Source: a virus
DNA: 38,882 bases
Strand: one strand, 5' to 3'
Virus record (IMG/VR): IMGVR_UViG_3300010375_000584
Coordinates: 1-38,882 of that record
Shown here piece after piece: positions 6,694 through 14,146 of this stretch. The notes under the pieces were generated by a model. It made no database searches. It was not told where the DNA came from and saw only the letters and a list, made by a program, of their open reading frames with translations. Position numbers and translations under genes: made by a program. Position 1 is the first letter of the stretch. Every line of letters begins with the position of its first letter.

Positions 6694-7321
6694 GGGCCAG
6701 AACGAAGTGCTCGCCGTCCTCGTTAAGGTTGACGGCGCGCTACCGATCACCGCGATCTGCGCGAAGCTCGGCATGAAGAGCGCCGATCGCGATGCCCGCC
6801 GTCCCGTCATCGCCACGATCGGCAAGCTGATCCAGAAGCGGCTCGCCATTCGCGCCAACGCCGTCAAGAGCTTCGGCAACGTGGTCGAACCCGAATACGC
6901 AGCCACCGCCAAAGGCCGCAAGCTCAACAAAGAGGGCGGCCGGATCACGTCGGGATGCCAGGGCAATTGGAACGCGCCACCGCGCGTGATGCCCGACACG
7001 GCGCGCCAGCGTATCTGGAGCGCGTTCCGACGCGCGAAGAAAGCGACCTTCGCCGAGCTCGTCGAGGTCGTGCGCGACGACGGCGAGGACGCCGCCGCCA
7101 TGATCGAGAACACGCGGAAGTTCTTCAAGGCGCTGGCGCGCGCCGGCATCGCCCTGCAGCTGCGCGATCGCGCCGATGGCTTCGCGCCGACGTCGAACGG
7201 CTTCCACCGCTACGCGCTGGTGAAAGACCTCGGAAAGCTCGCGCCTGTCACGGGCAAAAAGTGCGTGTTCGATCCCAACACCGGCGAGCGCATCCAGTAT
7301 CAGAAGAAGGAGAAAAAATAG
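6686..7321 (+). CDS. Winged-helix-containing early protein (211 aa)
   Basis: 211 residues. Residues about 5-75 resemble a winged-helix domain (EVLAVLVKVDGALPITAICA, then VIATIGKLIQKRLAIRA). Residues about 105-175 look like a second one (RQRIWSAFRRAKKATFAELV, then ENTRKFFKALARAGIALQL). The C-terminus is Lys-rich. Two wHTH units in one chain suggest a DNA-binding protein acting on a repeated or palindromic site. The exact family is not recognised. Confidence 0.65.
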   Translation: MCKGQNEVLAVLVKVDGALPITAICAKLGMKSADRDARRPVIATIGKLIQKRLAIRANAVKSFGNVVEPEYAATAKGRKLNKEGGRITSGCQGNWNAPPRVMPDTARQRIWSAFRRAKKATFAELVEVVRDDGEDAAAMIENTRKFFKALARAGIALQLRDRADGFAPTSNGFHRYALVKDLGKLAPVTGKKCVFDPNTGERIQYQKKEKK

Positions 7322-7663
7322 ATGCTGCAGAAGTGCATATATTGCGGATGCACCGACACGCGCGCCTGCGCCGGCGGTTGTTCTTGGCACAAGCCCGACT
7401 ACTGCTCAGCGTGCGCTGAGCTCCATCTTGAGCAGCTCGTCGATGCTGTATCGGTTTGGCCCGGAACGCCCGCAAACGCGATGGTCGCTTATGCGCTCTG
7501 CGGCAGGAGCTGCTCGATCGAGGAAGGCGACGAGAGCCTGAGGGTTCTCGATCACATCGGTGCGGTCGTGTTCAGCTTCGGTCCGCAAGGCGTCTACCTC
7601 GCGCCGCAATACGACGCGCTCGAAGTGCAGGCCATCTTTTCTGGCGAGGCGCACGCCCTATGA
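7322..7663 (+). CDS. Cys-rich zinc-finger phage protein (113 aa)
   Basis: The first 35 residues hold seven Cys (CIYCGCTDTRAC, GGCSW, YCSAC) in a pattern seen in many small early proteins of alphaproteobacterial phages. This predicts a double zinc site. The remaining 75 residues are α/β and uncharacterised. ATG 7322 directly follows the preceding TAG, and its stop is overlapped by the next ATG. Confidence 0.65.
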   Translation: MLQKCIYCGCTDTRACAGGCSWHKPDYCSACAELHLEQLVDAVSVWPGTPANAMVAYALCGRSCSIEEGDESLRVLDHIGAVVFSFGPQGVYLAPQYDALEVQAIFSGEAHAL

Positions 7664-7995
7664 AGCTCACCGACGATCAGATCGAACAGATCGAGTCCTG
7701 GGCCGAGAAGGGCAAGAGCGGGCAATGGATATCTGGCCAGCTCAGCCTGAAACCCGCGACGGTGTGCTACCGCATGCTGCTGGCAGGCTTTGATCCGTGG
7801 CCGGGCAAGCGCAACGGCAATCACAAGCAGCGCGGCGGGTTCTCTCCCGAAGAGGACGCGCAGATGCTCGAACTCGGCAAGACGCTGAGCGTCTACAAAA
7901 TCTCGAAGCTTATGGGTCGGCCCTACACGTCGATCCGCATCCGTCTCATGACGCTCGAAGTCCGCGCTGAGAAGGCGCTGGCAGGTGCCGCATGA
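7660..7995 (+). CDS. Putative DNA-binding protein with two HTH-like units
   Basis: 111 residues from ATG 7660 (ATGA overlap). The N-terminal unit LTDDQIEQIESWAEKGKSGQ followed by WISGQLSLKPATVCYRML and the C-terminal unit FSPEEDAQMLELGKTL followed by YKISKLMGRPYTSIRIRL both look like three-helix Myb/GcrA-type HTH motifs. It is unlikely to be GcrA itself, since the characteristic N-terminus is missing. Probably an early regulator. Confidence 0.6.
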   Translation: MKLTDDQIEQIESWAEKGKSGQWISGQLSLKPATVCYRMLLAGFDPWPGKRNGNHKQRGGFSPEEDAQMLELGKTLSVYKISKLMGRPYTSIRIRLMTLEVRAEKALAGAA

Positions 7996-8408
7996 GCCCG
8001 AAGAAGTTCGGACCCAAGGATGGCGGCTCCTACGTCGCGCGCGCGCGTGCGGCGTGGGGTGCGGGGTTGCCCGACTGGGTCGAGGCGCTGGCGATCGCGG
8101 CCGACAATGCGCCGTCTCAGGCCGAGCTGAACAAGAAGCTCAAACTGAAAAGCGCCAGCGTGATCTCCGGCGTCATCGGCAAGTCCTATCCCGGCAAGAC
8201 CGACAAGATCGAAGCCGTCGTGCGCGGCGCGCTGATGAACGAGACGGTGAAGTGCCCGGTGCTCGGCGCGATCGCGCGCAACGACTGCGTAACCAACCAA
8301 AAGAAAAAGTTCACCACCGCCAACCCGCGCGCGGTGCAGCTCTGGCAGGCCTGCCGCGGCGGCTGTCCGCACGCGCTTGCCGATGCGCTGAAGGACGGTG
8401 CGCGATGA
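7992..8408 (+). CDS. Transposable-phage HTH-type early regulator
   Basis: 138 residues. The central part, AELNKKLKLKSASVISGVIG, reads as an HTH. The C-terminal domain has the recurring pattern CPVLGAIARNDCVTNQ, then NPRAVQLWQACRGGCPH, with four Cys that could hold zinc. This combination is familiar from early-region proteins of transposable phages annotated as transcriptional regulators. It lies upstream of Gam in a coupled gene string. Confidence 0.65.
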   Translation: MSPKKFGPKDGGSYVARARAAWGAGLPDWVEALAIAADNAPSQAELNKKLKLKSASVISGVIGKSYPGKTDKIEAVVRGALMNETVKCPVLGAIARNDCVTNQKKKFTTANPRAVQLWQACRGGCPHALADALKDGAR

Positions 8409-8758
8409 ACGACATGGTCGCACCGCCCAAGAACTTCACCTTCGCAACCGACCTCGGCGAGACGCGCAAGGTCTTCGACGGCCGCTACAGCGCGCGAGTC
8501 GATCGCGACCTCGACGATTTCGACCAGGTGTTCGATCTGGCCGTCGAGATCGGCAAAGCGCACGACCGGCGCGTGATGGCGATGACGATTGCGGAGTCGC
8601 GTGCGTTGGCTCGGTTCGCCGTCGCTGCCGGCGTCATCGCCTCGCAGGCGGCGGAGCTGGTCGCGATGAGCGATGCCGGCGCGCCGCGCGATGCGCTGAT
8701 CGAGAGGCTGCGCGCGCTCGCCGATGTGGCCCGCCCGCATGTCAGGGGGAGCACATGA
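8405..8758 (+). CDS. Hypothetical early protein (117 aa)
   Basis: 117 residues from ATG 8405 in an ATGA overlap. The second half is strongly helical with an Ala-rich segment (ALARFAVAAGVIASQAAELV), too charged around it to be a clear membrane span. Its stop overlaps the next start. No family recognised. Confidence 0.6.
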   Translation: MNDMVAPPKNFTFATDLGETRKVFDGRYSARVDRDLDDFDQVFDLAVEIGKAHDRRVMAMTIAESRALARFAVAAGVIASQAAELVAMSDAGAPRDALIERLRALADVARPHVRGST

Positions 8759-8931
8759 ACGGACAAACACTTCTCATCTGGCTGGCACTCGCCGCCGGCG
8801 TCATCGCGATCAGTGCCGTGGTCGCGTTCTTCCGCAAGCCGCGCGACCTGCGCGGCGACTGGGAAGGCATCCGCTACCACGACCACATGATCGACACGAC
8901 GCCCACATGGAGAAGAGGACGATGGCTGTAA
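8755..8931 (+). CDS. Small membrane protein (58 aa)
   Basis: 58 residues from ATG 8755. Residues about 6-26 are a clear transmembrane segment (LLIWLALAAGVIAISAVVAF) followed by a positively charged FRKPRD stop-transfer. It overlaps Gam by ten bases. Function unknown; possibly host-membrane modification or exclusion. Confidence 0.6.
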   Translation: MNGQTLLIWLALAAGVIAISAVVAFFRKPRDLRGDWEGIRYHDHMIDTTPTWRRGRWL

Positions 8932-9455
8932 GGAAGACCAAGCAAGCTGCACTGGAAGTACCGCAGAGCGATGAGGAGGCCGACGCGCTGCTTGCCGAGT
9001 ATGGTGCAACATTCAACACGCTCGCCCGCCAGCAGGTCCGGCTCGACGAGCTGCTTGCGAAATTGAAGGCACGGGCCGAGACGAAGGCCAAACCCCTCCA
9101 GGAGTCGCTGAGCAGCATCATGGTGGCGCTGAATGCCTATGGCGCCGCGAACCGAAAGCGCCTCACCAACGGCGGCGAGACCAAGACGGTTAAGCTGCCT
9201 TCCGGCGAGATCGGATGGCGCACCAATCCGCCGTCCGTGAAGGTCAAGCGCGGACTGAAGGCCGAAGACCTCATCGCCTCGATCCGCCAGCTGAAGCTGC
9301 GCAAATTCCTGCGTCTGTCCGTTGAGGTGAACAAGCGGGCGATGCTCGACGATCCGGAGAAGGCTGAGACCATCCCGGGCATCACGATCCAGAAGGACGT
9401 GGAGGAATTCTTCGTCGCTCCCTTCGGTGCTGAGCTCGCGGAGCCGAAGACATGA
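8922..9455 (+). CDS. gam: Mu Gam-like host-nuclease inhibitor
   Basis: 177 residues. A long N-terminal helical region rich in Glu/Lys/Ala (about residues 18-80) predicts the coiled coil of Gam. It is followed by the conserved Gam-type core LPSGEIGWRTNPPSVKVKRG and EDLIASIRQLKLRKFLR. Mu Gam is a Ku-like dimer that coats double-strand ends and blocks RecBCD-type exonucleases during infection. Position after the early regulators and before gemA/mor agrees with the Mu order. The last codons overlap the next gene. Confidence 0.88.
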   Translation: MAVRKTKQAALEVPQSDEEADALLAEYGATFNTLARQQVRLDELLAKLKARAETKAKPLQESLSSIMVALNAYGAANRKRLTNGGETKTVKLPSGEIGWRTNPPSVKVKRGLKAEDLIASIRQLKLRKFLRLSVEVNKRAMLDDPEKAETIPGITIQKDVEEFFVAPFGAELAEPKT

Positions 9456-9625
9456 AGCCCGTTTGCAATCTGCCGCCGCTGATGCGCCGCGCGCTCCGGC
9501 GCGCATCGAGCGAAACCGCGACCCAGACGTTCAGCGCCCTCGGCGGCCTGCACAAGAGACGGCCGCCAAAACGCAAGCCGACCCTGCGCGACTATTCCAA
9601 ACCCGCGAAGGAACCGGAGCGGTGA
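9452..9625 (+). CDS. Small basic protein (57 aa)
   Basis: 57 residues from ATG 9452 overlapping the Gam stop, ending in a GTGA overlap with the next gene. It is very rich in Arg/Lys (MRRALRRASS, then HKRRPPKRKPTLRDYSKP), so nucleic-acid contact is likely. It is coupled on both sides. No family recognised. Confidence 0.55.
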   Translation: MKPVCNLPPLMRRALRRASSETATQTFSALGGLHKRRPPKRKPTLRDYSKPAKEPER

Positions 9626-9921
9626 CCGTCGACCAGCGCGTCCAATTCTGCCCGCACTGTGGCGAGGCCATCCTCGGCCTGAAGGCCGTCAGTCGCGGCG
9701 GCATGACCCGGATGCAGCGGGTGTGCCTGGACACCATCGCGCGGCTGACCGTCGACGGCGTGCCTCCGACGTTTATGGAGATCGCGCGGGCAATCGAGCG
9801 CAACAAGTCGACGGTCTACCGGCTGGTGCATGGGCTGCGGAAGCGCGGCTTCATCACCATGACGAACGGCGCGCGGTCCATCAGCATTCTCCCACAGGTG
9901 CCCCATGCAGACGCAGCCTGA
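9622..9921 (+). CDS. Zinc-ribbon plus winged-HTH regulator
   Basis: 99 residues from GTG 9622. CPHCGEAI at about residue 10 is half of a zinc-ribbon; no second CxxC is visible. The rest is a LexA-N-terminus-like winged helix: VCLDTIARL, PPTFMEIARAIERNKSTVYR, LVHGLRKRGFITMTN. This layout (helix, HTH, wing with FITM) is the LexA/MarR-like DNA-binding type. Likely an early transcription factor; target unknown. Confidence 0.65.
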   Translation: MTVDQRVQFCPHCGEAILGLKAVSRGGMTRMQRVCLDTIARLTVDGVPPTFMEIARAIERNKSTVYRLVHGLRKRGFITMTNGARSISILPQVPHADAA

Positions 9922-10309
9922 AGCGCCGCGCCGCCGTGCCGGTGATGAAGACCGCCTGAGCGATCTCCTGTTCGCGCTGGTGCCGTTGCTCAACGTCCTG
10001 CGTGGCGACAAGCGTGCCTTCCTGCAACGCGCCTTCATCAATGGCGCCCTCAACCTCGGATCATCGGTCATGGAAATCGACGAAGGCGCGCTTCCTACCA
10101 ACCCTCGCGACGCGGCGCTTGCGCTTCATCGTGCGACGCTCGACCTGTGCATGCGCGCCGGCGTCGGCCGTCCCGAGCTCGTCGAGCATTTCAACGATCA
10201 CGGTGAGTCCGCGACGTTCCTGAACGGCGGTGCCAATGAGGCTGCGGAGCGCTGCCTGGCGCTGCTTGCCATCTTCCACGCCCGCCGCATCGTGGGCGTC
10301 ACCGAATGA
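9905..10309 (+). CDS. Hypothetical early protein (134 aa)
   Basis: 134 residues, ATG 9905, overlapping the previous gene by 17 bases and the GemA start by four. Mostly helical with no metal site. It precedes gemA where Mu-like phages carry variable small genes. No family recognised. Confidence 0.6.
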   Translation: MQTQPEAPRRRAGDEDRLSDLLFALVPLLNVLRGDKRAFLQRAFINGALNLGSSVMEIDEGALPTNPRDAALALHRATLDLCMRAGVGRPELVEHFNDHGESATFLNGGANEAAERCLALLAIFHARRIVGVTE

Positions 10310-10920
10310 CGGCGCGCAACGACATGCTGCGCGTACTCCACGCCCGCGTGCGCGCCGCGCGCATCGGCGAAGAAGCCTACCGCGACCGCCTCGAACGGGA
10401 GTTCGGAAAGCGGTCGGCGAAGGATCTGAGCGACGCCGAGCTCGGACGCGCGGTCGATATGTTTCCCGTGAAGCAAAACGCGAACTTTCCACACACGCGG
10501 TTGGCGAAAGCCTTGTGGATCGCGCTCTCCAACCTCGGCGTGGTCGATCGCCGTGACGCCGCGCTCGATGCCTTTGTCGAACGCCAGACCGGAAAGCCGC
10601 GGCTCGCCTTCATCAGCGCCGCCGAATCCAACTCTGTCACTGAAGCGTTGAAAGGGATGTGCGCGCGTGAGGGCTTCACGCTCAAAGGCGATCCGATCGC
10701 CGACCGCCGTGCCCTCCTGGTCGCGCAGTGGAAGAAGCTCGCGAAGATGGGCGCGGTGCACGTGGAACATGAATGGGCGCTGTGGAGCTGGCTCGATAAG
10801 CGCCTCGGTCTCTGCCACGGCGGAAGCTTGAAGCTCACGCGCGATCAGCTCGACCGCTCCGCCAAGATGCTCGGCGACTGGCTGCGCAAAGAGCTCAAGG
10901 CAGTGGAGAAGGCCGCCTGA
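10306..10920 (+). CDS. gemA: GemA-like protein (Mu gp16 family, DUF1018)
   Basis: 204 residues. The N-terminal LHARVRAARIGEEAYRDRLE and KDLSDAELGRAVD and the C-terminal WLDKRLGLCHGG and KMLGDWL patterns match the GemA family of transposable phages. In Mu, GemA modulates host gene expression and DNA supercoiling-linked functions. It lies directly before the Mor-type activator, as in Mu. The start is in an ATGA overlap; the end shares a base with the next ATG. Confidence 0.85.
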   Translation: MTARNDMLRVLHARVRAARIGEEAYRDRLEREFGKRSAKDLSDAELGRAVDMFPVKQNANFPHTRLAKALWIALSNLGVVDRRDAALDAFVERQTGKPRLAFISAAESNSVTEALKGMCAREGFTLKGDPIADRRALLVAQWKKLAKMGAVHVEHEWALWSWLDKRLGLCHGGSLKLTRDQLDRSAKMLGDWLRKELKAVEKAA

Positions 10921-11114
10921 TGAAGGATACGATTTTCAGCTGGAACGGCGTTGCCAAACCCGCGCTCGAACTGAGCGACGACGAACTGACGTCCTGGGAG
11001 GACAGACTTTCAGGACGCGCCGACGTCGAGATTACCGTGGAAGTGCCGGGATATCTGGAAGCCGCACGCGAGCGCCTCGCCATCGAGCGCATCATCCGGA
11101 GCCTTCGCAGGTGA
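10920..11114 (+). CDS. Small acidic protein (64 aa)
   Basis: 64 residues between gemA and mor, coupled to both (TGATG at its start, GTGA at its end). Sequence is mixed helix/strand with no motif. Function unknown. Confidence 0.55.
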   Translation: MKDTIFSWNGVAKPALELSDDELTSWEDRLSGRADVEITVEVPGYLEAARERLAIERIIRSLRR

Positions 11115-11542
11115 ACACGAAGGCCGACCGCCTCCCTCTCATGCTGCGCCGCGTGCACGCGATCGGCGGGATGGATGCTGTGCTAAAGCTCTCACAGTCG
11201 ATCGGCGGCAAGCGCATCTTCATCCCGAAGAAGCCGGTCGCTGCCGGCCATCCGCTCGCGGTCGCCGGCGACAAGGTCGCGGCCATGCTCGTCGACGAGT
11301 TCGGCGGCAGCCACACCGACATTCCGAAGGGCCGCGCACAGATCCGTCTGCTCATCGCCCACGACGTCGTCGAGAAGGGCGGCAGCAACAACCAGATCGC
11401 CGAAGCCGCCGACGTAACGCGCGCTCGCGCGAAGCAGCTGCGCCGTATGGTACGCAAGGGCAAGACGCCGGCGCCAGCTGGACGCCCGCGCGCCCGCGCC
11501 GACAGCCAATTGGACATCGAAGAGTTTCTTCGGCGAAAATAG
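11111..11542 (+). CDS. mor: Mor/C-family activator of middle or late transcription
   Basis: 143 residues from GTG 11111. The N-terminal dimerisation half includes VLKLSQSIGGKRIFIPKKPV, matching the GG-x-R-x-Y/F-I-P motif of Mor/C proteins. The C-terminal HTH is GGSNNQIAEAADVTRARAKQ. In Mu, Mor activates C and C activates the late promoters; here only one such protein is visible, so it may act directly on the late elements at 11777 and 21035. It is the last strongly coupled gene of the early operon; a hairpin overlaps its stop. Confidence 0.82.
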   Translation: MNTKADRLPLMLRRVHAIGGMDAVLKLSQSIGGKRIFIPKKPVAAGHPLAVAGDKVAAMLVDEFGGSHTDIPKGRAQIRLLIAHDVVEKGGSNNQIAEAADVTRARAKQLRRMVRKGKTPAPAGRPRARADSQLDIEEFLRRK

Positions 11543-11552
11543 TTCCGCCGAA
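11529..11552 (+). terminator. Hairpin over the mor stop, possible early-operon terminator
   Basis: TTCGGCG at 11529-11535 pairs perfectly with CGCCGAA at 11546-11552 around a 10-nt AT-rich loop, with the mor stop codon in the loop. No T-tract follows, so a factor-independent terminator is uncertain; an RNA-stability or attenuation role is equally possible. Confidence 0.35.
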
Positions 11553-11567
11553 ATCGAGGAGACAGCC

Positions 11568-11774
11568 TTGGCCGACAGGAACGTGTTTGTCCTCGCTGAG
11601 TGGAGCCGCGAGAAGGCGGGTGACGACTGGTATGTTGTCGAACGCCAGCCGGGAGGCACCGCAGTCGCCGTTACCTACGGCCCCATGCTCGAAGACCAGA
11701 CGTCTCCCTTCATCGCCGAACGCCGCGCGGTTTATGATGAGCTCGCAAAGAAGCTCACCAAACGCCAGTACTGA
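11568..11774 (+). CDS. Hypothetical protein between mor and the late element (68 aa)
   Basis: 68 residues from TTG 11568, which has a GAGGAGAC ribosome site at 11556-11563. The sequence is a compact β-rich stretch (FVLAEWSREKAGDDWYVVER) followed by a helical tail. It stands alone between the mor hairpin and the late element. No family recognised. Confidence 0.6.
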   Translation: MADRNVFVLAEWSREKAGDDWYVVERQPGGTAVAVTYGPMLEDQTSPFIAERRAVYDELAKKLTKRQY

Positions 11775-11776
11775 GC

Positions 11777-11802
11777 GCGGGTAATTAATTCCCCCTGAAT
11801 AG
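11777..11802 (+). promoter_or_regulatory. Predicted late promoter element, copy 1 (Plys-like)
   Basis: A 26-bp stretch repeated with one mismatch at 21035-21060. Its core, GGGTAATTAATTCCCC, is a 16-bp near-palindrome (7 of 8 base pairs), as expected for a dimeric Mor/C-type activator, followed by TGAATAG. It lies 32 bases before the first lysis gene; the other copy lies 30 bases before the protease gene. Mu has C-activated promoters at the same two places (Plys and PI). Confidence 0.72.
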
Positions 11803-11834
11803 CGTTTGCCGACGCGGCGCAATCTGCACGCGTC

Positions 11835-12329
11835 ATGAGCGAACTTTCCCCCTTGGAAGGAACGACGGGCGAGGGAGACCTCGCCCGATCCGTTATTCCA
11901 GCTCTCACGGTCTTCGCCGAAGCGGCGGGTGAGCCGTTCGAGGGCAAGCTCGGCGTCGCATTCGTCATCGCGCATCGCGCCGCAGCGGCGCGGATTTTTG
12001 TTCGCGACAACAAGACGCCGCATCCCCTGTTCGGGGACGGCAGCGCGGCGTCGGCCTGCCGCGTCAGCCATCGCGGCATCTGGCAGTTCTCGTGTTGGGG
12101 CGATGCGCGCGACATGCAGCGCACGCTCGATGCCGACGAGAACACACCGGGCTTCGTCGATTGCGTGCGCGCCACGATCCTCGCGCTCAACTATCGGGTG
12201 GCGTCGCCGGTCGGCGGCGCGCTCTGGTACTACAACCCCGACAGCGTTGCGCACACGCCGGCATGGGCGGCCGGCATCGCGCCGTGCGCGCGCATCGGCC
12301 ACCACCTCTTCTTCGACAGGAGCGCGTGA
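11835..12329 (+). CDS. Endolysin, SleB-like cell-wall hydrolase
   Basis: 164 residues. The pattern VFAEAAGEPFEGKLGVAFVI fits the SleB/CwlJ (Hydrolase_2) family, where the Glu of the first motif is catalytic; GIWQFSCWGD and the closing IGHHLFF also fit. The enzyme would cleave peptidoglycan at the end of infection. There is no signal peptide, so a holin partner is needed, and the next gene is a membrane protein. First gene after the late element, the place of lys in Mu. Confidence 0.8.
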   Translation: MSELSPLEGTTGEGDLARSVIPALTVFAEAAGEPFEGKLGVAFVIAHRAAAARIFVRDNKTPHPLFGDGSAASACRVSHRGIWQFSCWGDARDMQRTLDADENTPGFVDCVRATILALNYRVASPVGGALWYYNPDSVAHTPAWAAGIAPCARIGHHLFFDRSA

Positions 12330-12751
12330 TGCACACCGCCCAGGCGTTCGTCTATCTGCAGCCGCTCCTGCTCGATCTCGTGGAGCTGCTCGCCGCGATC
12401 GTACTGGCGATGCTGATGCCGCAGGTGCCGTACATCGCCGCCGCGATCACGCGCATGCTGCATCTGAAGAACAACGATGCCGCGCGCGCCGCACTCGCCG
12501 CTGCGCTCTACGACGGCATTCATTTCGCGGAAGCCGCGGCCGACGATGCCGTGACCCACGTCGGCGGCATCGACGTCGGCGATCCGCGCCTGGCAGCGGT
12601 CGCAAACTACGCGATCGTGCACGCGCCCGCCGAACGCAGGGCGCTCGGCCTCACCGACGAAAAGCTCGTCGCCATGGCGCAGGTCGCGATCAAGCAGTTC
12701 ACCCCGAGCGCCGATCCGGCGCCCGGCGCAACCACGGAGACGAAACCATGA
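12329..12751 (+). CDS. Putative holin (N-terminal membrane span, LLH-like)
   Basis: 140 residues from ATG 12329, whose A is shared with the endolysin stop. Residues about 12-41 are hydrophobic (LLLDLVELLAAIVLAMLMPQ and on), followed by a charged helical tail ending in Pro/Thr residues. One N-terminal span plus a helical cytoplasmic tail, next to an endolysin without export signal, fits the LLH-type holins. Identity rests on context more than on sequence. Confidence 0.6.
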   Translation: MHTAQAFVYLQPLLLDLVELLAAIVLAMLMPQVPYIAAAITRMLHLKNNDAARAALAAALYDGIHFAEAAADDAVTHVGGIDVGDPRLAAVANYAIVHAPAERRALGLTDEKLVAMAQVAIKQFTPSADPAPGATTETKP

Positions 12752-13269
12752 AACGTGCTTTGCTTCGCGCAGGCCTTGTTGCCGGCGCGCTGATCATGCT
12801 CACAGCGTGCGGTACGGTAACCAGCACGCTCGACTCGCTCGGCCTCGGCAACGCCCCGTCCGCAACGGCTCCGGCCACGACCTCCACGCCCGCCACTACC
12901 GTCGTGACCTCCGCGAGCGAGAGCTCGGCGGTGTCCACGGCCGCGAGCGCGCCCGCCGTCCAGGCGAGCACGAGCGAGAAGGTCGTGTTCGATCTTCGCG
13001 CCGGTTACGACGCCGCGTTCCTGGTGCCGGCGTCGAAGTACGCCGCGCAGCCGGCATGCGGCAGCGGCGCGCCGCCAGCGCCGTTCTGTGCCGATCCGGC
13101 GATCGTCAACGCGCTGATCAAGGTCGACGTCGACGCGCTCGCTGCGCTCAACACGCTCGAAGACCTCGTGCGCAACCATCCGACATGGAGCGCGGGCTCG
13201 GCGCTCGATGCCGCGAAGAAGGCGATCGCGGCGGCCGAGACGATCCTCACCAACCACAACATCCACTGA
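12748..13269 (+). CDS. Lysis-cassette lipoprotein, possible o-spanin-like
   Basis: 173 residues. The N-terminus has a type II signal peptide with lipobox LTAC (Cys22), then a long Ser/Thr/Ala/Pro low-complexity linker (about residues 35-75) and a globular region with two Cys (ACGSGAPPAPFC). A lipoprotein directly after endolysin and holin suggests an outer-membrane lysis or spanin role, but it is longer than typical o-spanins and no i-spanin is recognised. Start at ATG 12748 in an ATGA overlap. Confidence 0.65.
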   Translation: MKRALLRAGLVAGALIMLTACGTVTSTLDSLGLGNAPSATAPATTSTPATTVVTSASESSAVSTAASAPAVQASTSEKVVFDLRAGYDAAFLVPASKYAAQPACGSGAPPAPFCADPAIVNALIKVDVDALAALNTLEDLVRNHPTWSAGSALDAAKKAIAAAETILTNHNIH

Positions 13270-13279
13270 GGAGGCTTCC

Positions 13280-13480
13280 TTGGATTTTCTCGACCTCGCA
13301 CTCAACCTGATCCCGATCATGAAGGCGATCGGGACGTCGCTGCCGGACATCATCGCGTTCGGACGCTGGGCCTTCGACAAGGTCTCACAGGAAGGCGGCC
13401 CGACCAGCGACGACTGGAAGACGCTGCACGCCAAGGAAGACGAAGCGCGCGCCATCCTTCGCGCCCGCGCTCCGGTGTGA
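13280..13480 (+). CDS. Small late protein (66 aa)
   Basis: 66 residues from TTG 13280 behind a strong GAGGAGG site. It has a moderately hydrophobic N-terminal helix (FLDLALNLIPIMKAIG) and a charged C-terminal half. It may be a lysis-associated membrane-peripheral protein. No family recognised. Confidence 0.55.
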   Translation: MDFLDLALNLIPIMKAIGTSLPDIIAFGRWAFDKVSQEGGPTSDDWKTLHAKEDEARAILRARAPV

Positions 13481-13496
13481 TGAAGCGCGCCGCTGC

Positions 13497-13712
13497 GTGG
13501 CTGACGAATTCGACGAGGCGCAACGGCGCGAAGACATGTTCCGCGAGAGCGCGCTCGACAGGGCGCGCTCTCGTGCAGCCGAGATGCGGGGCGACGGTGA
13601 GGAATTCTGTGAGGAGTGCGGCGAGCAAATCCCCGCGAAGCGCCGGGCAGCAGTTCCCGGCGCGACGCGCTGCACACGATGTCAAGGCGCGCACGAGCGC
13701 AGGTACGCATAG
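13497..13712 (+). CDS. TraR/DksA-like zinc-finger RNA-polymerase regulator
   Basis: 71 residues from GTG 13497, about the size of F-plasmid TraR (73 aa). The C4 zinc finger is C38/C41 (FCEECGEQIP) and C59/C62 (RCTRCQ) with the family's PGATRC and CQ motifs. The N-terminus MADEFDEAQ places Asp3, Asp6 and Ala8 as in TraR, the residues that reach into the RNA polymerase secondary channel. TraR mimics DksA plus ppGpp. A role in shifting host transcription during late infection is likely. Confidence 0.85.
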   Translation: MADEFDEAQRREDMFRESALDRARSRAAEMRGDGEEFCEECGEQIPAKRRAAVPGATRCTRCQGAHERRYA

Positions 13713-13718
13713 GGCACT

Positions 13719-14141
13719 ATGACCGACTGGACTGCCATCACTGAGGGTGTGCTCGCGTTTCTGAGCGCTGGCGCGATAGGGCTGGCCTTTTATGTGAAGG
13801 CGACCGCGCGCACCGTGATCGACATCCAGATCGAAGCCGCGTGCACCGGCAAGATCGCGACGCTGGCCGACGCGAAGATCGAGCGCGCTGCCGCGGGTCT
13901 CTACAACAAGATCAACGATCACGATCATCGCCTCACGCGGCTGGAAACCGCTGTGGCCGATCTGCCCCGTGGCCGCGATCTGCACGTCATCGCACTGCAG
14001 GTTTCGGAAATGCTGGGCGAGATGAAGGGCATGCGCAGCGAGCTGCACAGCCAGGGCGAACGCTTCAAGCGTCACGAAGGGCAGCTCGACCGGCTCGAAC
14101 AATGGGCGATCGAAGCCGCCAAGGAAAAAGCTGAGGGCTAG
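13719..14141 (+). CDS. Mu gp25-like membrane/coiled-coil protein (DUF2730)
   Basis: 140 residues: an N-terminal membrane segment (GVLAFLSAGAIGLAFYV, about 9-26), then a long helical region with heptad spacing (DHRLTRLETAVADL; VSEMLGEMKGMRSELHSQGE). This layout and its place just before the gp26- and gp27-like genes match the DUF2730 protein of transposable phages. Its role in Mu is not settled. Confidence 0.75.
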   Translation: MTDWTAITEGVLAFLSAGAIGLAFYVKATARTVIDIQIEAACTGKIATLADAKIERAAAGLYNKINDHDHRLTRLETAVADLPRGRDLHVIALQVSEMLGEMKGMRSELHSQGERFKRHEGQLDRLEQWAIEAAKEKAEG

Positions 14142-14146
14142 GGGAC

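Noticed and set aside
7660-7995. GcrA cell-cycle regulator
   Set aside because: Some HTH resemblance, but the typical GcrA N-terminus and C-terminal σ70-binding domain are not seen.
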